Assembly: GCF_042434745.1 (NCBI RefSeq)
Contig: NZ_JBHLSS010000003.1
Direction: 5' to 3' (one strand)
DNA length: 64,000 nucleotides
Source of the DNA: Azotobacter paspali
Lineage (GTDB): Bacteria > Pseudomonadota > Gammaproteobacteria > Pseudomonadales > Pseudomonadaceae
Shown in pieces: positions 51,287-61,355 of the stretch; position 1 is the stretch's first letter, and every line of letters begins with the position of its first letter. The position numbers and the translations under genes were made by a program. The notes under the pieces were generated by a model. It saw only the letters and a list, made by a program, of their open reading frames with translations, was not told the DNA's origin and did not search any database.

Positions 51287-53914
51287 TCAGGGGGCGTCGG
51301 GGCTTTTTCGCAGTCGCTGCTGCACGCGTTGCCGAATCCTTTCGCTGACGCGATCGGAGAGCTGCAAGCTGGTCAGCAGGGCCGGAATATCCTCTTCCAG
51401 GTTGATGTTGAAGTGGATGGGCCGGCCTTTTTCCAAGGTGGGATTGCGCCCTTCGAGACGCAGCCCCATGCGCAGCTTGCCCTGCTCATCATAACCGAGG
51501 TCGCTCGATAGCCGGCTGAAGTGGAAGTTTTCCAGTGCGTCGGCCACCAGTTTCATGGCTGGATTGCTGCGGGCGAGGGTGCGGATTCTTTCGGAGCGGA
51601 ACTGCAATATGCCGGGGCCGCGATTGTCCAGTCGACCTTGCTCGATACGCACGCCGGCCGGTCCGAAGAGTAGCAGCAGGCGTCCATCCAGGGTCCCTCG
51701 GCCAGCCAGTCCTTCGGCCGGGTAGAGGCGAAATAGCTCACCGAGCTGCAGCCCTTCGAGCTGAAGCGGAAGGCTTGCCGAGCCTGTCGACAAATCCCGG
51801 CTCGACGGAGGCAGCCAGGCGCGCCCGTCCAGCAGGGCGAGTTCGGCCTGTTGCCAGGCGAGTCGACCGCGCAGTGGCTGCGCCAGGCTTGCCGAATACT
51901 GGCCTCGCAGGCGCAGTGGGCCGAGCGGGAAGCCGGGGTTGAGATGTGTCACCTCCAACTCGGTCAGTTGCAATTCCAGATGCGATCCGCGCAGTCGTGC
52001 CTGAATTCGCCCGCTTAGACCGTCCAGTTCGCTGCGCTCATAGATTCCCGAGAGGCCCTGCGATTGCAGCTTCAACTCGGCTTGCCGTGGCTTACCGGGA
52101 CTCAAGTACAGGTGGGCGCTGCCTTGCAGGTGCCCTTTATCCAACTCGAGCCGTGCGGGCCAGTCGCTCAAGGTCGCCGCCAGCGGGTTGCCGGCCTGCA
52201 GGAGGATTTCCGTCAGCCGGGCCTCCATGGCCAATGCACCGCCTGAGCTACGCCGTAGCTGCAGGTTCATGCCCAGTCCCCGCTCGCCCTGCAGCATGCC
52301 GCCGAGTTGCTGATGCTCGTCTCCGCCATCGAGACGACCTTGCCAACGCCAGCCCTGGGCATGCAGGCGGGGATGCCGCAGATTCGCTGTCTGCAGGTGC
52401 AGCGGGCCGCCCAGTTGCGAAACGCGCAGCCCTTCGCCGACAGGTTCGGCTGTGAGGTGCAGGCCAGCCAGTTGACCCTGCAATTCTTCCAGGAGCAACT
52501 CGGCCAGTGCCAGCCGCCCGAGACTGAAATGCGATCCTTCGTCCAGCGCCAATCGCAGGCGTTCGTGGTCGAGCTGACCGGCCATCCGCAAGCGAACGTT
52601 CAATCGCTCCAGGCGGTTGCCGGAAAACTGCAGGCGAGGTGCGTCGATCTCGAGCGTGCCGCCCTTCAGTTCGACGCACCAGTCGGGCAATTGAGAGGCG
52701 ATATTCAGCTCGCCTTGAAACAGCGCCCGCAGCGGACCTTGGCTGTGCAACCGCAGGCTCATGGGGAAATGCGGCGTCTTGCTTGAGGTATTGATGGGGT
52801 GGGGGGCGATCTGCAACTGCAATGCTCCTGGCCGCAGGGGCTCGGGGATGCCCTCCAGCCAGGTGCCCTGTGGTCGAGTCAGGTGGAGATCGGCATGCAA
52901 CTGGCGGGGTAGCCACTTTCCTGCGCTACCGACCAGATTCAAGTCCAAGTCGCCTTTCAGCAGGCCTATCCCCGGTGCCGGCCAGGCTTCGGGCAGGCTG
53001 GCGCGAAGGCGGGCTTCTCCCTGTGCCATCTTGCGCAATCTGGACAGCTCCAGTGGGCCCCGTGGCCACTGGAGCTGCCAGTCGGCTTCGAGTTTCACGG
53101 CCTGAAGGGCGGGACTGGCATCCGTTCGCCAGGGTTCCAGCCACTGTCCGAGCCAGTCCCGCAGCCAAGGGGCCTCGGGCAGACCCGGCATGGCCAGTTC
53201 CCCCCGCCAAGTCTGTTCCGTGTCGTTGCTGCTCAAGGTGCTCGATAGCCGGATGCGGGCCTGCCCGTTGAGCAGTATGCGTGCCTGCATTACCAGTTCC
53301 TGAAAGTCAGCCTGGCCGTCCAGGTTTGCATCCAGGATCAGTTGCCGTCCTTCATGCTGCAGTCGAAGGTCCAGATTGGCCGGCAGCAGGAGGGGGCCGG
53401 CATGCTGTGCCTGCAATGAGCCTTGCAGGAGGCAACGGCCATTGGTGCAGGGAAGCCTGGCAGTGAAGGTATCGATCGCCAGATGCCGGGGAAGAGCGGC
53501 CAGGCTGTGCGGATCGGGCGAGCCGGCCGAGGACGGTGCTGCTCCGATGCTCGGAGCTTGCCAGTCCACGTCCAGTCGGGCAATGCGCAATTGCGGCAAG
53601 TGCCAGCCCTGGCCATCGTGCGTCGGCCAATCGAGCCGCAAGTGCTCGGCGGTGATTTGCAGACGGCCGCCGCTGGCTTGCCGCTGTTCCAGTTTTAGAT
53701 ATCGCAGGACTGGACCGCTGGAGGTGAAGAATAGGCCCTGCCAGGAAAGTTGCTCGATGCCTCGGGCATGCAGAAACTGCTGCCAGCGATGATTGCCGTA
53801 GGCCAGGGTGACGATCAGGATAGCGCCAACCAGAACTATCCGCCTGGCGTTGTGCCATTTCGGATGGTAAGCCGCCACCCTGAGGTCCTTTGCACGAGCC
53901 CGGTTCCCGCGCAA
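51287..53914 (-). CDS. ydbH: YdbH-family AsmA-like intermembrane phospholipid transport protein
   Basis: 875 residues. One N-terminal membrane helix (ARRIVLVGAILIVTLAYGNH), then a long periplasmic part made of repeating beta-strands with Leu/Arg/Gln-rich pattern, and a C-terminal DUF2993-like end (LDGRLLLLFGPAGVRIEQGR, FHFSRLSSDLGYDEQGKLRM, RPIHFNINLEEDIPALL). YdbH, TamB and YhdP are redundant AsmA-like bridges that move phospholipid to the outer membrane. Followed by ynbE after 11 bases. The start at 53914 may be slightly too far upstream; an alternative lies a few codons in. Confidence 0.88.
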   Translation of the reverse strand: MRGNRARAKDLRVAAYHPKWHNARRIVLVGAILIVTLAYGNHRWQQFLHARGIEQLSWQGLFFTSSGPVLRYLKLEQRQASGGRLQITAEHLRLDWPTHDGQGWHLPQLRIARLDVDWQAPSIGAAPSSAGSPDPHSLAALPRHLAIDTFTARLPCTNGRCLLQGSLQAQHAGPLLLPANLDLRLQHEGRQLILDANLDGQADFQELVMQARILLNGQARIRLSSTLSSNDTEQTWRGELAMPGLPEAPWLRDWLGQWLEPWRTDASPALQAVKLEADWQLQWPRGPLELSRLRKMAQGEARLRASLPEAWPAPGIGLLKGDLDLNLVGSAGKWLPRQLHADLHLTRPQGTWLEGIPEPLRPGALQLQIAPHPINTSSKTPHFPMSLRLHSQGPLRALFQGELNIASQLPDWCVELKGGTLEIDAPRLQFSGNRLERLNVRLRMAGQLDHERLRLALDEGSHFSLGRLALAELLLEELQGQLAGLHLTAEPVGEGLRVSQLGGPLHLQTANLRHPRLHAQGWRWQGRLDGGDEHQQLGGMLQGERGLGMNLQLRRSSGGALAMEARLTEILLQAGNPLAATLSDWPARLELDKGHLQGSAHLYLSPGKPRQAELKLQSQGLSGIYERSELDGLSGRIQARLRGSHLELQLTELEVTHLNPGFPLGPLRLRGQYSASLAQPLRGRLAWQQAELALLDGRAWLPPSSRDLSTGSASLPLQLEGLQLGELFRLYPAEGLAGRGTLDGRLLLLFGPAGVRIEQGRLDNRGPGILQFRSERIRTLARSNPAMKLVADALENFHFSRLSSDLGYDEQGKLRMGLRLEGRNPTLEKGRPIHFNINLEEDIPALLTSLQLSDRVSERIRQRVQQRLRKSPDAP

Positions 53915-54266
53915 AGGCGAGGCCGTGGGAGCGGGATCAAGTCATGGTTTTGTGTTTGATTGATGAAAAATGACAGCAAGATCAGTCCCAGAATGCGCCC
54001 GATTACCTTGTCGTCGGCTTCATGATGCATCTAAATAGATGAAAATCAAGAAGTTTTTTCTGGCCAAAAAAACACCAGTTCAAGCCGAGACCAGAAATCA
54101 TCGACTCTTGGAAAGGTGGGAGGAATGTTGTCCACCGTGTTATCCACAGCTTCTGTGGATTTCCTTGTCGAGGCAGTGGAACCCCTTCGTCGCACTTTGA
54201 CAAGTCTTTACTCCTCGGGAAAAAGGAGTACAGTGCGCGCCTTCTCAAAATGAGCCGCTGTTCGCT

Positions 54267-54683
54267 ATGAGAATTCGTACCCAGTTCTCTTTTTTGCCTG
54301 CTACTTCCCCGACAAGCCTGCCGGTAAAGGTGGCTTCCTGGTTGCTGGACAGCCCTGCTATCGGCAAGACCCACAGCGCTAAGCGTTTTGCCGGACATCT
54401 GCTCAAGCAGGCCGCGCGCCAGGGCGTGGTGGCGGCGCAGAGCCGTCTTGGTCAACTGCTCTGCCGCGACTGTCGAACCCCTCGCGATCGCCGCTTCGGT
54501 CTTGAACTGTTGCGTCAGGCCGCACGGGCCGGCGATATCCAGGCTCAGTTGGAGCTCGGTCGCCACTGCTGCGAGGCGAGGCCGCTGGAGCTGCAGCAGG
54601 GCCGCTACTGGCTGGAGCAGGCGGCAGCCCAGGGCTCGGACGAAGCGCTGCGACTGCTCGGCTGCCTTGCCGCGCATTCCTGA
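54267..54683 (+). CDS. Sel1-repeat protein
   Basis: 138 residues with Sel1/TPR-like repeats: AKRFAGHLLKQAARQGVVAA, GLELLRQAARAGDIQAQLEL and GRYWLEQAAAQGSDEALRLL. Sel1 repeats mediate protein-protein contacts. No signal peptide is clear. The 350 bases upstream (53915-54266) hold no gene, only AT-rich sequence with a small repeat TACTCC/GGAGTA near 54210. Function unknown. Confidence 0.75.
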   Translation: MRIRTQFSFLPATSPTSLPVKVASWLLDSPAIGKTHSAKRFAGHLLKQAARQGVVAAQSRLGQLLCRDCRTPRDRRFGLELLRQAARAGDIQAQLELGRHCCEARPLELQQGRYWLEQAAAQGSDEALRLLGCLAAHS

Positions 54684-54698
54684 GGATCGGCAGTCGTT

Positions 54699-55940
54699 TC
54701 AGCGAAGCCAGAGCGTTGCCAGCCCGGCAAGCAGGCTGCTGGCCATTACCGGCAGGCTGAGCAGGGCCAGGCGGCTCCCGCCGATCACGGCGATCAGCCC
54801 ACCCTTGACCAAGCTGTTGCTCATGGCGGCGAGAAAGATGCCTCGCATTGCCACCTTGCTGCCCAACTCGCCCAGTGCGTTGCGCGCCAGTGGCAGGGTA
54901 ATCGCATCGGCATCCGTCATTCCGGCCAGAAGCGCCACGAGATAGACCCCGGTATCGCCCAGCCAGTGGCGGCCAGCCTCCACCAGGAAGAGGATCAGTA
55001 CCAGCAGGGCGGCAAAGCGCAGCGCCGAGTCCAGTTCGAAGGGGGTCTGCGGCAACGGTTCGCTCTCGGCGGCTGACTCCTGCCCGGAGCCGCGATAATG
55101 GAGGAGAGCGCCTCCGGCGTAGACTAGAGTGGCGACGCCCATCGGCAGAGCAGAGTGGCCAGCAAGCCGGGGTTGATCAGTCCGACCTCCAGCAACACCC
55201 GCGCAAACATCAGCGTCGAGGTGTCCAGGAGAACACAGGCGAGCAGACGGTGCATTCGTAGCGTTCGCTGCAGGCGAGACAGGGTTCATCGCGGTGGAGG
55301 ACACTATCCCACCGAGTAGGGTTGTCAGCAGCAACCCATGGCGAGTGCCGACCAGGCGTATGACCATATAGGCGGCAAAGCCGATAGCTGCTATCAGGAC
55401 TACCATCCACCAGGTCTCGTGGGGGCCCAGGGACCATAACCCCGGTTTGGCACTACCGGCAGCAATACCACGGAAATGAACAGTAGCTTCAGCATGCTGG
55501 AGAGCTCCTACGCTGTCAGTTGGCATAGCGCGGCGTGCAACTTCCTTGAGGCTTAGCAGCAGAGCCACCACCACTGCGCCGGCAGCGGCCAGCGTTTGGT
55601 GATCCGCGGTCAATGCCAGACTGCCGAGCAGGAAGTTCAGCAGCGTGGCGATCTCGCTGGTCATGCCCTGGTCGCCGGTATTGCGCAGGTCGCCGAGATA
55701 GCCGGCCAATACCAGCAGTCCGAATACCAGCAGCAGGGCGGTCCGGGCCGCCAGGCCTAGTTGCTGGCCGAGCAGCGCCGACAGGCGACCGAGTAGTCCG
55801 CTCAGTCCGAAGGTGCGGATACTGGCGACCTGGCGTGCATCATCGGTTTCGCGCGCGCTCTAGCCGCGTTCGGTGCCGATCAGCAGGCCGATGCCCAGGG
55901 CGATGGTCAGGTCGAGAAGAAGCTCGAAATTGCTCGGCAT
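54699..55940 (-). pseudogene. MgtC/DUF4010-family membrane protein, disrupted
   Basis: From the ATG at 55940 the frame reads MPSNFELLLDLTIALGIGLL IGTERG and then hits an in-frame TAG (codon 27) where the family has Trp (GTERGWSARE). The same frame continues with TDDARQVASIRTFGLSGLLG. Further on, the correct reading shifts frame near 55500 (LKLLFISVVLLPVVPNRGYG appears in another frame) and twice more around 55280-55150 (LSRLQRTLRMHRLLACVLLD, then back). The C-terminal DUF4010 part (YLVALLAGMTDADAITLPLA) is intact. A frame from 55709 stays open but cannot encode the native protein. Confidence 0.8.
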
Positions 55941-56018
55941 GGCGATACCACGGAAGGGAGGGGGCTGGACGTTCCTGTGCGTCGAAATGCAGCCGCGGGC
56001 GGAGCGCCCGTAGCCGAA

Positions 56019-59000
56019 TCAGCGTAGGGCCAGATGGCGGTTGAGCAGGGCACGCAGGGCCGCTGGCTTGACCGGTTTGCCCAGATAGTCGAGGCCGGTG
56101 GCGTGGATCTTGGCCACGGTTTCGGGACGTGCATCAGCACTGATGACCACGCCTGGCAAAGGCTTGCCGAGGCGGGTGCGCAGCCAGGCCATCAGGTCGG
56201 TGCCGGTTTCGCCCTGATCGAGGTGATAATCCACCAGCGCCACCTGCGGACGCAGTTCGCCTTCCAGCAGTTGTTCGCATTCCAGGCGGTTACGTGCCGT
56301 CCATACCTGGCAACCCCAGCGTGAGAGCAGGCTGTGCATGGCCGTGAGGATGCTGTCCTCGTTGTCCACGCAAAGCACCTGGGCACCGGTCAGCGCATGG
56401 GTGTTGAGCGGCTGCGTACCGTCGGACTTGGCACTGACGACCTGCGCGATGGTGCGTGCCATCGGGACGGTAACGCTAAAGACGCTGCCCTTGCCGAGCC
56501 AGGAGCGTACCTCCAGGCGGTGGTTCAGCACGCGGCAGAGACCATCGGCGATCGCCAGGCCGAGGCCAAGCCCCTTTTCCGCACGAGTCTGGTGGCTGTC
56601 TAGGCGTTTGAATTCCTCGAAGATCTCCTGGCGCTTATCTTCCGGAATGCCCGGGCCACGGTCCCAGACCTCCAGACGCAGTTGATCGCCCTGGCGGCGC
56701 ACACCCAGCAGCACATGGCCCTTGGCATAGCGGAAGGCGTTAGTGAGGAAGTTCTGCAGCACCCGGCGCAACAGTTTCATATCGCTGTTAATGCGCAGTT
56801 TGCTGCTGCGCAGGTGGAAGTCGATGCCTTGTTCCCGGGCTAGGGCCTTGAACTCGGCGCCGAGGGTGTCGAACAGATCGGCGATCGGGAAATTGGTGCG
56901 CTCCGGCGTGATGCGGCCGCTTTCCAGGCGAGAGATGTCCAGCAGATCGGTGATCAAGTCCTCGGCCGAGCGCAACGAGCAGTCCAGATACTGCATCAGT
57001 TTCTGCGCTTCCGGCGGCAAGGGTGGTTCCTGATGGGCAAGGGACGCAGCGAACAGGCGCGCAGCATTGAGCGGCTGCATCAGGTCATGGCTGACCGCGG
57101 CGAGGAAGCGGGTTTTCGACTGATTGGCCGATTCGGCGTGTGCCTTGGCCTCGACCAGCGCCTGGTTCAGCTTGGAAAGTTCCCGGGTCCGTTCGATCAC
57201 GCGCTGCTCGAGGCCTTCGTTGGCCTCCTTGAGGGCGCGTTCGGCCTCACGGAACTCGGTGATGTCGGTAAAGCTGGTGACGAAGCCACCGCCGGGCATG
57301 GGATTGCCGATCAGTTCGATGACCCGGCCGTTGGGGAACAGACGCTCGAAGGTGTGCGGAGTGCCGAGGCGCATCCAGTACAGCCGCTTGCTGACATGTT
57401 CTTCGACGTCGCCCGGGCCGAGCAGGCCGCGTTCGGCGTTGTAGCGAATCAGGTCGGCGATCGGCCGGCCGACATAGATCAGGCCCTCCGGGTAGTTGAA
57501 CAGCTTCAGGTAACGGCGGTTCCAGGCCACCAGGCGCAGAGAGCCGTCGATCACGCTGATGCCCTGGGTGATGTTCTCGATGGCGCCTTGCAACAAGGTG
57601 CGGTTGAACTGCAGTACTTCGGAGGCCTCGTCGACGATGCGCACGACATCCTCGACCTGCATCTCCCGTCCCTCGATGGCGGCCTTGACCACCGCCCGGG
57701 TCGAAGAGGCGCCGAGTACCCCGGCGAGCAGTCGCTCGGTGTGATCGATCCACTCGCTGGTCGCTGCCTGGTTGGGGTTGAACTCCTTGCCCTGGCGCTG
57801 GGCGAAGCGCTCGAAGCGCCGGCGCGCATGTTCTTCGCCGACGAAGCGTGCGGCGAGTTCGAGCAGGTCCTGTATCTGGACCGCGAGCAGGGAGCGGCCG
57901 CCGGAGCGGCGATTGATTTCCTGACCGACGAAGCGGCTAGCTTGCCAGTGCTCGGAAACACGGGTACGCGAGAGCATCGACACAGCGGCGAAAACCGCCC
58001 AGTTGCTGGCCAGCGAGATCAGCATTCCCAGGGTGATTAAGGTGATTGGCAGACCCAGCGGGCGGCTGGCCAGCCACTCGAGGCCAGGGAACTGGCCAAG
58101 CGGCCAGCCCACACGCTGAGCGATCAGCGGCAGCACCAGGATGTAGCTCCACAGCAGTGCGCCGACGGCGAGTCCGGCGAACACGCCGCGACGGTTGGCC
58201 TGTTTCCAGTAGAGCGCGCCGAGCATGGCAGGAGTCAGTTGGGATATCGCGGCGAAGGCGAGCTGACCGATGGTCGCCAGGTTGGTGGTCGGACTGAGCA
58301 GGCGATAGATGACATAGGCCATCAGCAGGATGCCAATGATGCTGACCCGGCGTACGCTCAGCATCCAGTGGCGGAAGGCTTCGAAAGGCCGCTCGGCGTT
58401 TTTCCGGCGTAGCAGCCAGGGCAGCATGATGTCGTTGGAAACCATGGTGGAGAGCGCCACGCTGGCGACGATGACCATGCCGGTGGCGGCTGAGGCGCCG
58501 CCGATGAAAGCCAACAGTGCCAGTACGGGGCTGTGTTCGGCCAGGGGCAGGCTGATCACGAAGGTATCGGGAATGATTCCGGCCGGCAGGCGCAGTTGGC
58601 CGGCCAAGGCGATCGGCACCACGAACAGGGCCGCGAGGAATAGATATAGTGGAAACACCCAGCGTGCTAGACGCAGGTCCTGCGGTTCGATGTTCTCCAC
58701 CACCGTGACATGGAATTGCCGTGGCAGACAGAGTATCGCCGTCATGGCCACGCCGGTCTGCACCAGCAGTGCTGGCCAGTTCGTGTCCTTGCTCCAGAAC
58801 TCCGCCAGTTGTGGAGCCGTCCTGGCTTCTTCGAGTAGATGATCGAAGCCGTCATACAGACCGTAGGTGATATAGGCGCCCACGGCGAGGAAGGCGAGCA
58901 GCTTGACTAGCGACTCGAAGGCGATGGCCAGCATCATGCCGCGGTGATGTTCGGTGACGTCGAGGGTGCGGGTGCCGAACAGGATGGTGAACAGGGCCAG

Positions 59001-59519
59001 GCAGAGGGTTACCACCATCGCGGTGTCCTGCGCGCGCGTGCCGGTGCTGTCCGGACCCGCGCCGATCAGCAGGTTGACGCCGAGCACTATGCCTTTCAGT
59101 TGCAGGGCAATATAAGGAAGCACGCCGACCAGGCAGATGAGGGTGACCACCACTGCCAGTGGCTGCGACTTGCCGTAGCGCGCGGCGATGAAGTCGGCGA
59201 TGGAGGTGATGTTCTCCTGTTTGCTGATCATTACCATCTTTTGCAGCATCCAGGGGGCGAATAGCAGCAGCAGAATCGGACCCAAGTAGATCGGCAGGAA
59301 GTCCCAGATCTGTTCGGTAGCCTGGCCGACCGCGCCGAAGAACGTCCAACTGGTGCAGTAGACGGCCAGCGAGAGACTGTAGACCCAGGCGCGCATGCGT
59401 GGCGACAAGGGCACGCTACGGCGGTCTCCATAGAAGGCGATGGCGAAGAGTATGGCCATGTAGGCCAGGGCGGCCAGGGCGATCACTCCGATGGACAGCG
59501 ACATGTTGGCTCCAAACAA
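56019..59519 (-). CDS. Hybrid sensor histidine kinase with Na+/solute symporter (SSS) domain
   Basis: 1,166 residues. Residues 1-490 form about 13 helices of the sodium:solute symporter fold (YGDRRSVPLSPRMRAWVYSL, IADFIAARYGKSQPLAVVVT). A PAS-type region around 630-760 follows (GISVIDGSLRLVAWNRRYLK). HisKA has the phospho-acceptor AAVSHDLMQPLNAARLFAAS (His about 810), the HATPase boxes are FLTNAFRYAKGH and GLGLGLAIADGLCRV, and a C-terminal receiver domain has VLCVDNEDS and the phospho-Asp in ALVDYHLDQGETG (about 1097). This is the architecture of CbrA-like orphan hybrid kinases. The stimulus is likely tied to transport of a carbon or nitrogen source. Confidence 0.93.
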   Translation of the reverse strand: MFGANMSLSIGVIALAALAYMAILFAIAFYGDRRSVPLSPRMRAWVYSLSLAVYCTSWTFFGAVGQATEQIWDFLPIYLGPILLLLFAPWMLQKMVMISKQENITSIADFIAARYGKSQPLAVVVTLICLVGVLPYIALQLKGIVLGVNLLIGAGPDSTGTRAQDTAMVVTLCLALFTILFGTRTLDVTEHHRGMMLAIAFESLVKLLAFLAVGAYITYGLYDGFDHLLEEARTAPQLAEFWSKDTNWPALLVQTGVAMTAILCLPRQFHVTVVENIEPQDLRLARWVFPLYLFLAALFVVPIALAGQLRLPAGIIPDTFVISLPLAEHSPVLALLAFIGGASAATGMVIVASVALSTMVSNDIMLPWLLRRKNAERPFEAFRHWMLSVRRVSIIGILLMAYVIYRLLSPTTNLATIGQLAFAAISQLTPAMLGALYWKQANRRGVFAGLAVGALLWSYILVLPLIAQRVGWPLGQFPGLEWLASRPLGLPITLITLGMLISLASNWAVFAAVSMLSRTRVSEHWQASRFVGQEINRRSGGRSLLAVQIQDLLELAARFVGEEHARRRFERFAQRQGKEFNPNQAATSEWIDHTERLLAGVLGASSTRAVVKAAIEGREMQVEDVVRIVDEASEVLQFNRTLLQGAIENITQGISVIDGSLRLVAWNRRYLKLFNYPEGLIYVGRPIADLIRYNAERGLLGPGDVEEHVSKRLYWMRLGTPHTFERLFPNGRVIELIGNPMPGGGFVTSFTDITEFREAERALKEANEGLEQRVIERTRELSKLNQALVEAKAHAESANQSKTRFLAAVSHDLMQPLNAARLFAASLAHQEPPLPPEAQKLMQYLDCSLRSAEDLITDLLDISRLESGRITPERTNFPIADLFDTLGAEFKALAREQGIDFHLRSSKLRINSDMKLLRRVLQNFLTNAFRYAKGHVLLGVRRQGDQLRLEVWDRGPGIPEDKRQEIFEEFKRLDSHQTRAEKGLGLGLAIADGLCRVLNHRLEVRSWLGKGSVFSVTVPMARTIAQVVSAKSDGTQPLNTHALTGAQVLCVDNEDSILTAMHSLLSRWGCQVWTARNRLECEQLLEGELRPQVALVDYHLDQGETGTDLMAWLRTRLGKPLPGVVISADARPETVAKIHATGLDYLGKPVKPAALRALLNRHLALR

Positions 59520-59765
59520 AATGGTAGCTCCCTGGACGGCTTGACCACACCAAGTGTTGGCTTGCCGAGCGTTTTCAGCAATGGTGAAAAATCATCCGGG
59601 AGTCGAGAGTCTTGCAGCAAAATACCCCGTGAACCGCGATTTGCGACCAAGGTAGCAAGCGACCTGCTGTCGCTTGCGGGGATCTGTCGCACCCCTTGAG
59701 TTTGCACCTGCCAAGACTTCTACATGGGCATTTTCATGGCTTTCATGAAACTGCGTCGCCTGTGT

Positions 59766-60041
59766 TCATTTCAGGCGTTCGATGGAGCGAGCCCTCGCCC
59801 GATCGCTGTTCGCATGCGGTGCCGGGGGGTGTTTCAGCCGCTCTTCCCGATCCGACCGCCAACTGCGTTCGATAACCTTTGCAAGTGCTCGCCATTGCTC
59901 GCGATCGTCCAGGCGATTGGTCTGCAGAGGGGGCGGGAATGTTGTGGGGCGAAGGCGGGCGACGTCTGGTGGGGATAGGGCTTCCTGGCCGTTTTTGACG
60001 GCGCCCTGGAGATGGGCCGGCGCACGGCTGGCGCCAGCCAA
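59766..60041 (-). CDS. Possible small hypothetical protein downstream of rdgC
   Basis: 91 codons from a TTG at 60041, six bases after the rdgC stop. The middle part RPTTFPPPLQTNRLDDREQW and ALAKVIERSWRSDREERLKH looks protein-like, but the ends are low-complexity and the start codon is weak. Could be a real downstream gene or chance. The 246 bases from 59520 to 59765 hold nothing recognisable. Confidence 0.3.
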   Translation of the reverse strand: MAGASRAPAHLQGAVKNGQEALSPPDVARLRPTTFPPPLQTNRLDDREQWRALAKVIERSWRSDREERLKHPPAPHANSDRARARSIERLK

Positions 60042-60047
60042 CGGGGA

Positions 60048-60968
60048 TCAGAGCCCCTGGGGGATTTCCTCCCCGCCGAGGGCCTCGAACAGGGCCGGCA
60101 GGTATTCGGCGAAGGTCAGCATCATCAGGGTGAAGCTGGCATCCATCTGGGCCAGGGCGTCATCGCCGCCATCCTGGGCGGCCTGTTCCTGCAGCAGGTC
60201 CTCGAAACGCAGCCGCTTGATTGCCAGCTTGTCGTCGATCACGAAGGACAGCTTGTCCTGCCAGGCGAGCGCCAGTTGAGTGACTTGCTTGCCGGTGCTC
60301 AGGTGCAACTGGATCTCTTCGCCGGTCAGGTCCTGGCGCTTGCAGCGAACCACGCCGCCGTCCTCGTGGGTATCGCGCAGTTCGCATTCGTCGAGCAGGT
60401 GGAAGTTTGCCGCGGCTTGCTGGGCCTTGACCCAGCCGGTGAGGGTGGCGCTGGGCGCAACCTTCACGCCTAGCGGGCGCACCGGCAGCGAGCCGATGGC
60501 CTCACGTAGGGTGGAAAGCAGATCCTCGGCCTTCTTGGCGCTGGCGGTGTCGACCAGGATTAACCCTTGTCTGGGCATGATCGCCGCGAAAGTGCTGGAG
60601 CGGCGTATGAAGGCCCGCGGCAGGAAAGTCTGGACGATATCCTCCTTAATGCGCTCGCGCTCCTTCTTGTAGACCTTGCGCATTTGTTCGGCCTCGATTT
60701 CCTCGACCTTTTCCTGAAGGGCGTCGCGCACCACGCTGCCAGGCAGGATGCGTTCTTCTTTGCGTGCCGCGATCAGCAGGAACTCCTGGCTGGCATGGAC
60801 CAGGGGCGCATCCTCGCCCTTGCCGAACGGGGCGGCAAAGCCGTAGGTGGCCAGTTCCTGGCTGGCGCAGGGGCGGGCCGGCTTGGCTCCCAGCGTCGCC
60901 TCCAGTGTTTCGGCGTTGAAGGGCACATCCTGGGTGAGGCGATAGACAAGCAGGTTGCGGAACCACAT
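60048..60968 (-). CDS. rdgC: Recombination-associated protein RdgC
   Basis: About 306 residues. The start at 60968 (MWFRNLLVYRLTQ) fits the family; an upstream Met at 60986 is less likely. Motifs: CASQELATYGFAAPFGKGED, RKEERILPGSVVRDALQEKV, LPRAFIRRSSTFAAI, VRCKRQDLTGEEIQLHLSTG and the end LFEALGGEEIPQG. RdgC is a ring-forming DNA-binding protein that limits RecA; in Neisseria it aids pilin variation. Confidence 0.96.
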   Translation of the reverse strand: MWFRNLLVYRLTQDVPFNAETLEATLGAKPARPCASQELATYGFAAPFGKGEDAPLVHASQEFLLIAARKEERILPGSVVRDALQEKVEEIEAEQMRKVYKKERERIKEDIVQTFLPRAFIRRSSTFAAIMPRQGLILVDTASAKKAEDLLSTLREAIGSLPVRPLGVKVAPSATLTGWVKAQQAAANFHLLDECELRDTHEDGGVVRCKRQDLTGEEIQLHLSTGKQVTQLALAWQDKLSFVIDDKLAIKRLRFEDLLQEQAAQDGGDDALAQMDASFTLMMLTFAEYLPALFEALGGEEIPQGL

Positions 60969-61071
60969 GGGGCTGGCGATCTCCATTGCGCAAAGCGAGC
61001 ATTATTCTCTCCCTGATCCTCGGGGCCAACCCTAACCCTTTGGAACATCTGAAAATTTTTTCAGCGAAGAC

Positions 61072-61100
61072 TTGCCAAGGCGAAATTGCCTCTCTAGAAT
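61072..61100 (+). promoter_or_regulatory. Sigma-70 promoter for the tRNA-Val/tRNA-Asp unit
   Basis: TTGCCA (61072-61077) and TAGAAT (61095-61100) with a 17-base spacer end 22 bases before tRNA-Val. Confidence 0.7.
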
Positions 61101-61122
61101 GCGCCCCACTTCGAGAGTGAAC

Positions 61123-61198
61123 GGGTGGTTAGCTCAGCCGGGAGAGCATCTGCCTTACAAGCAGAGGGTCGGCGGTTCGATCCCGTCACCACCCACCA
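61123..61198 (+). tRNA. tRNA-Val (TAC anticodon)
   Basis: 76 bases. The acceptor GGGTGGT pairs with ACCACCC, the anticodon loop is CTTACAA, the T-loop is GGTTCGATCC, and CCA is encoded. Confidence 0.97.
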
Positions 61199-61212
61199 TC
61201 TTGGAGTCAAGC

Positions 61213-61289
61213 GCAGCGGTAGTTCAGTCGGTTAGAATACCGGCCTGTCACGCCGGGGGTCGCGGGTTCGAGTCCCGTCCGCTGCGCCA
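61213..61289 (+). tRNA. tRNA-Asp (GTC anticodon)
   Basis: 77 bases, 14 after tRNA-Val. The acceptor GCAGCGG pairs with CCGCTGC, the anticodon loop is CTGTCAC, the T-loop is GGTTCGAGTCC, and CCA is encoded. Confidence 0.97.
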
Positions 61290-61332
61290 TATATAGGGTT
61301 GCCAAGCTGGACAGGGCAGGCAACCGGGGGAG

Positions 61333-61355
61333 AAAGCGGCTTAGGCCGCTTTTTT
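61333..61355 (+). terminator. Terminator after tRNA-Asp
   Basis: The stem AAAGCGGC / GCCGCTTT with loop TTAG runs into a T-tract. Confidence 0.8.

Noticed and set aside
56334..58040. Long plus-strand frames (up to 335 codons) opposite the hybrid kinase
   Set aside because: Antisense to a clearly recognisable SSS-PAS-HisKA-REC protein; composition-driven shadows.
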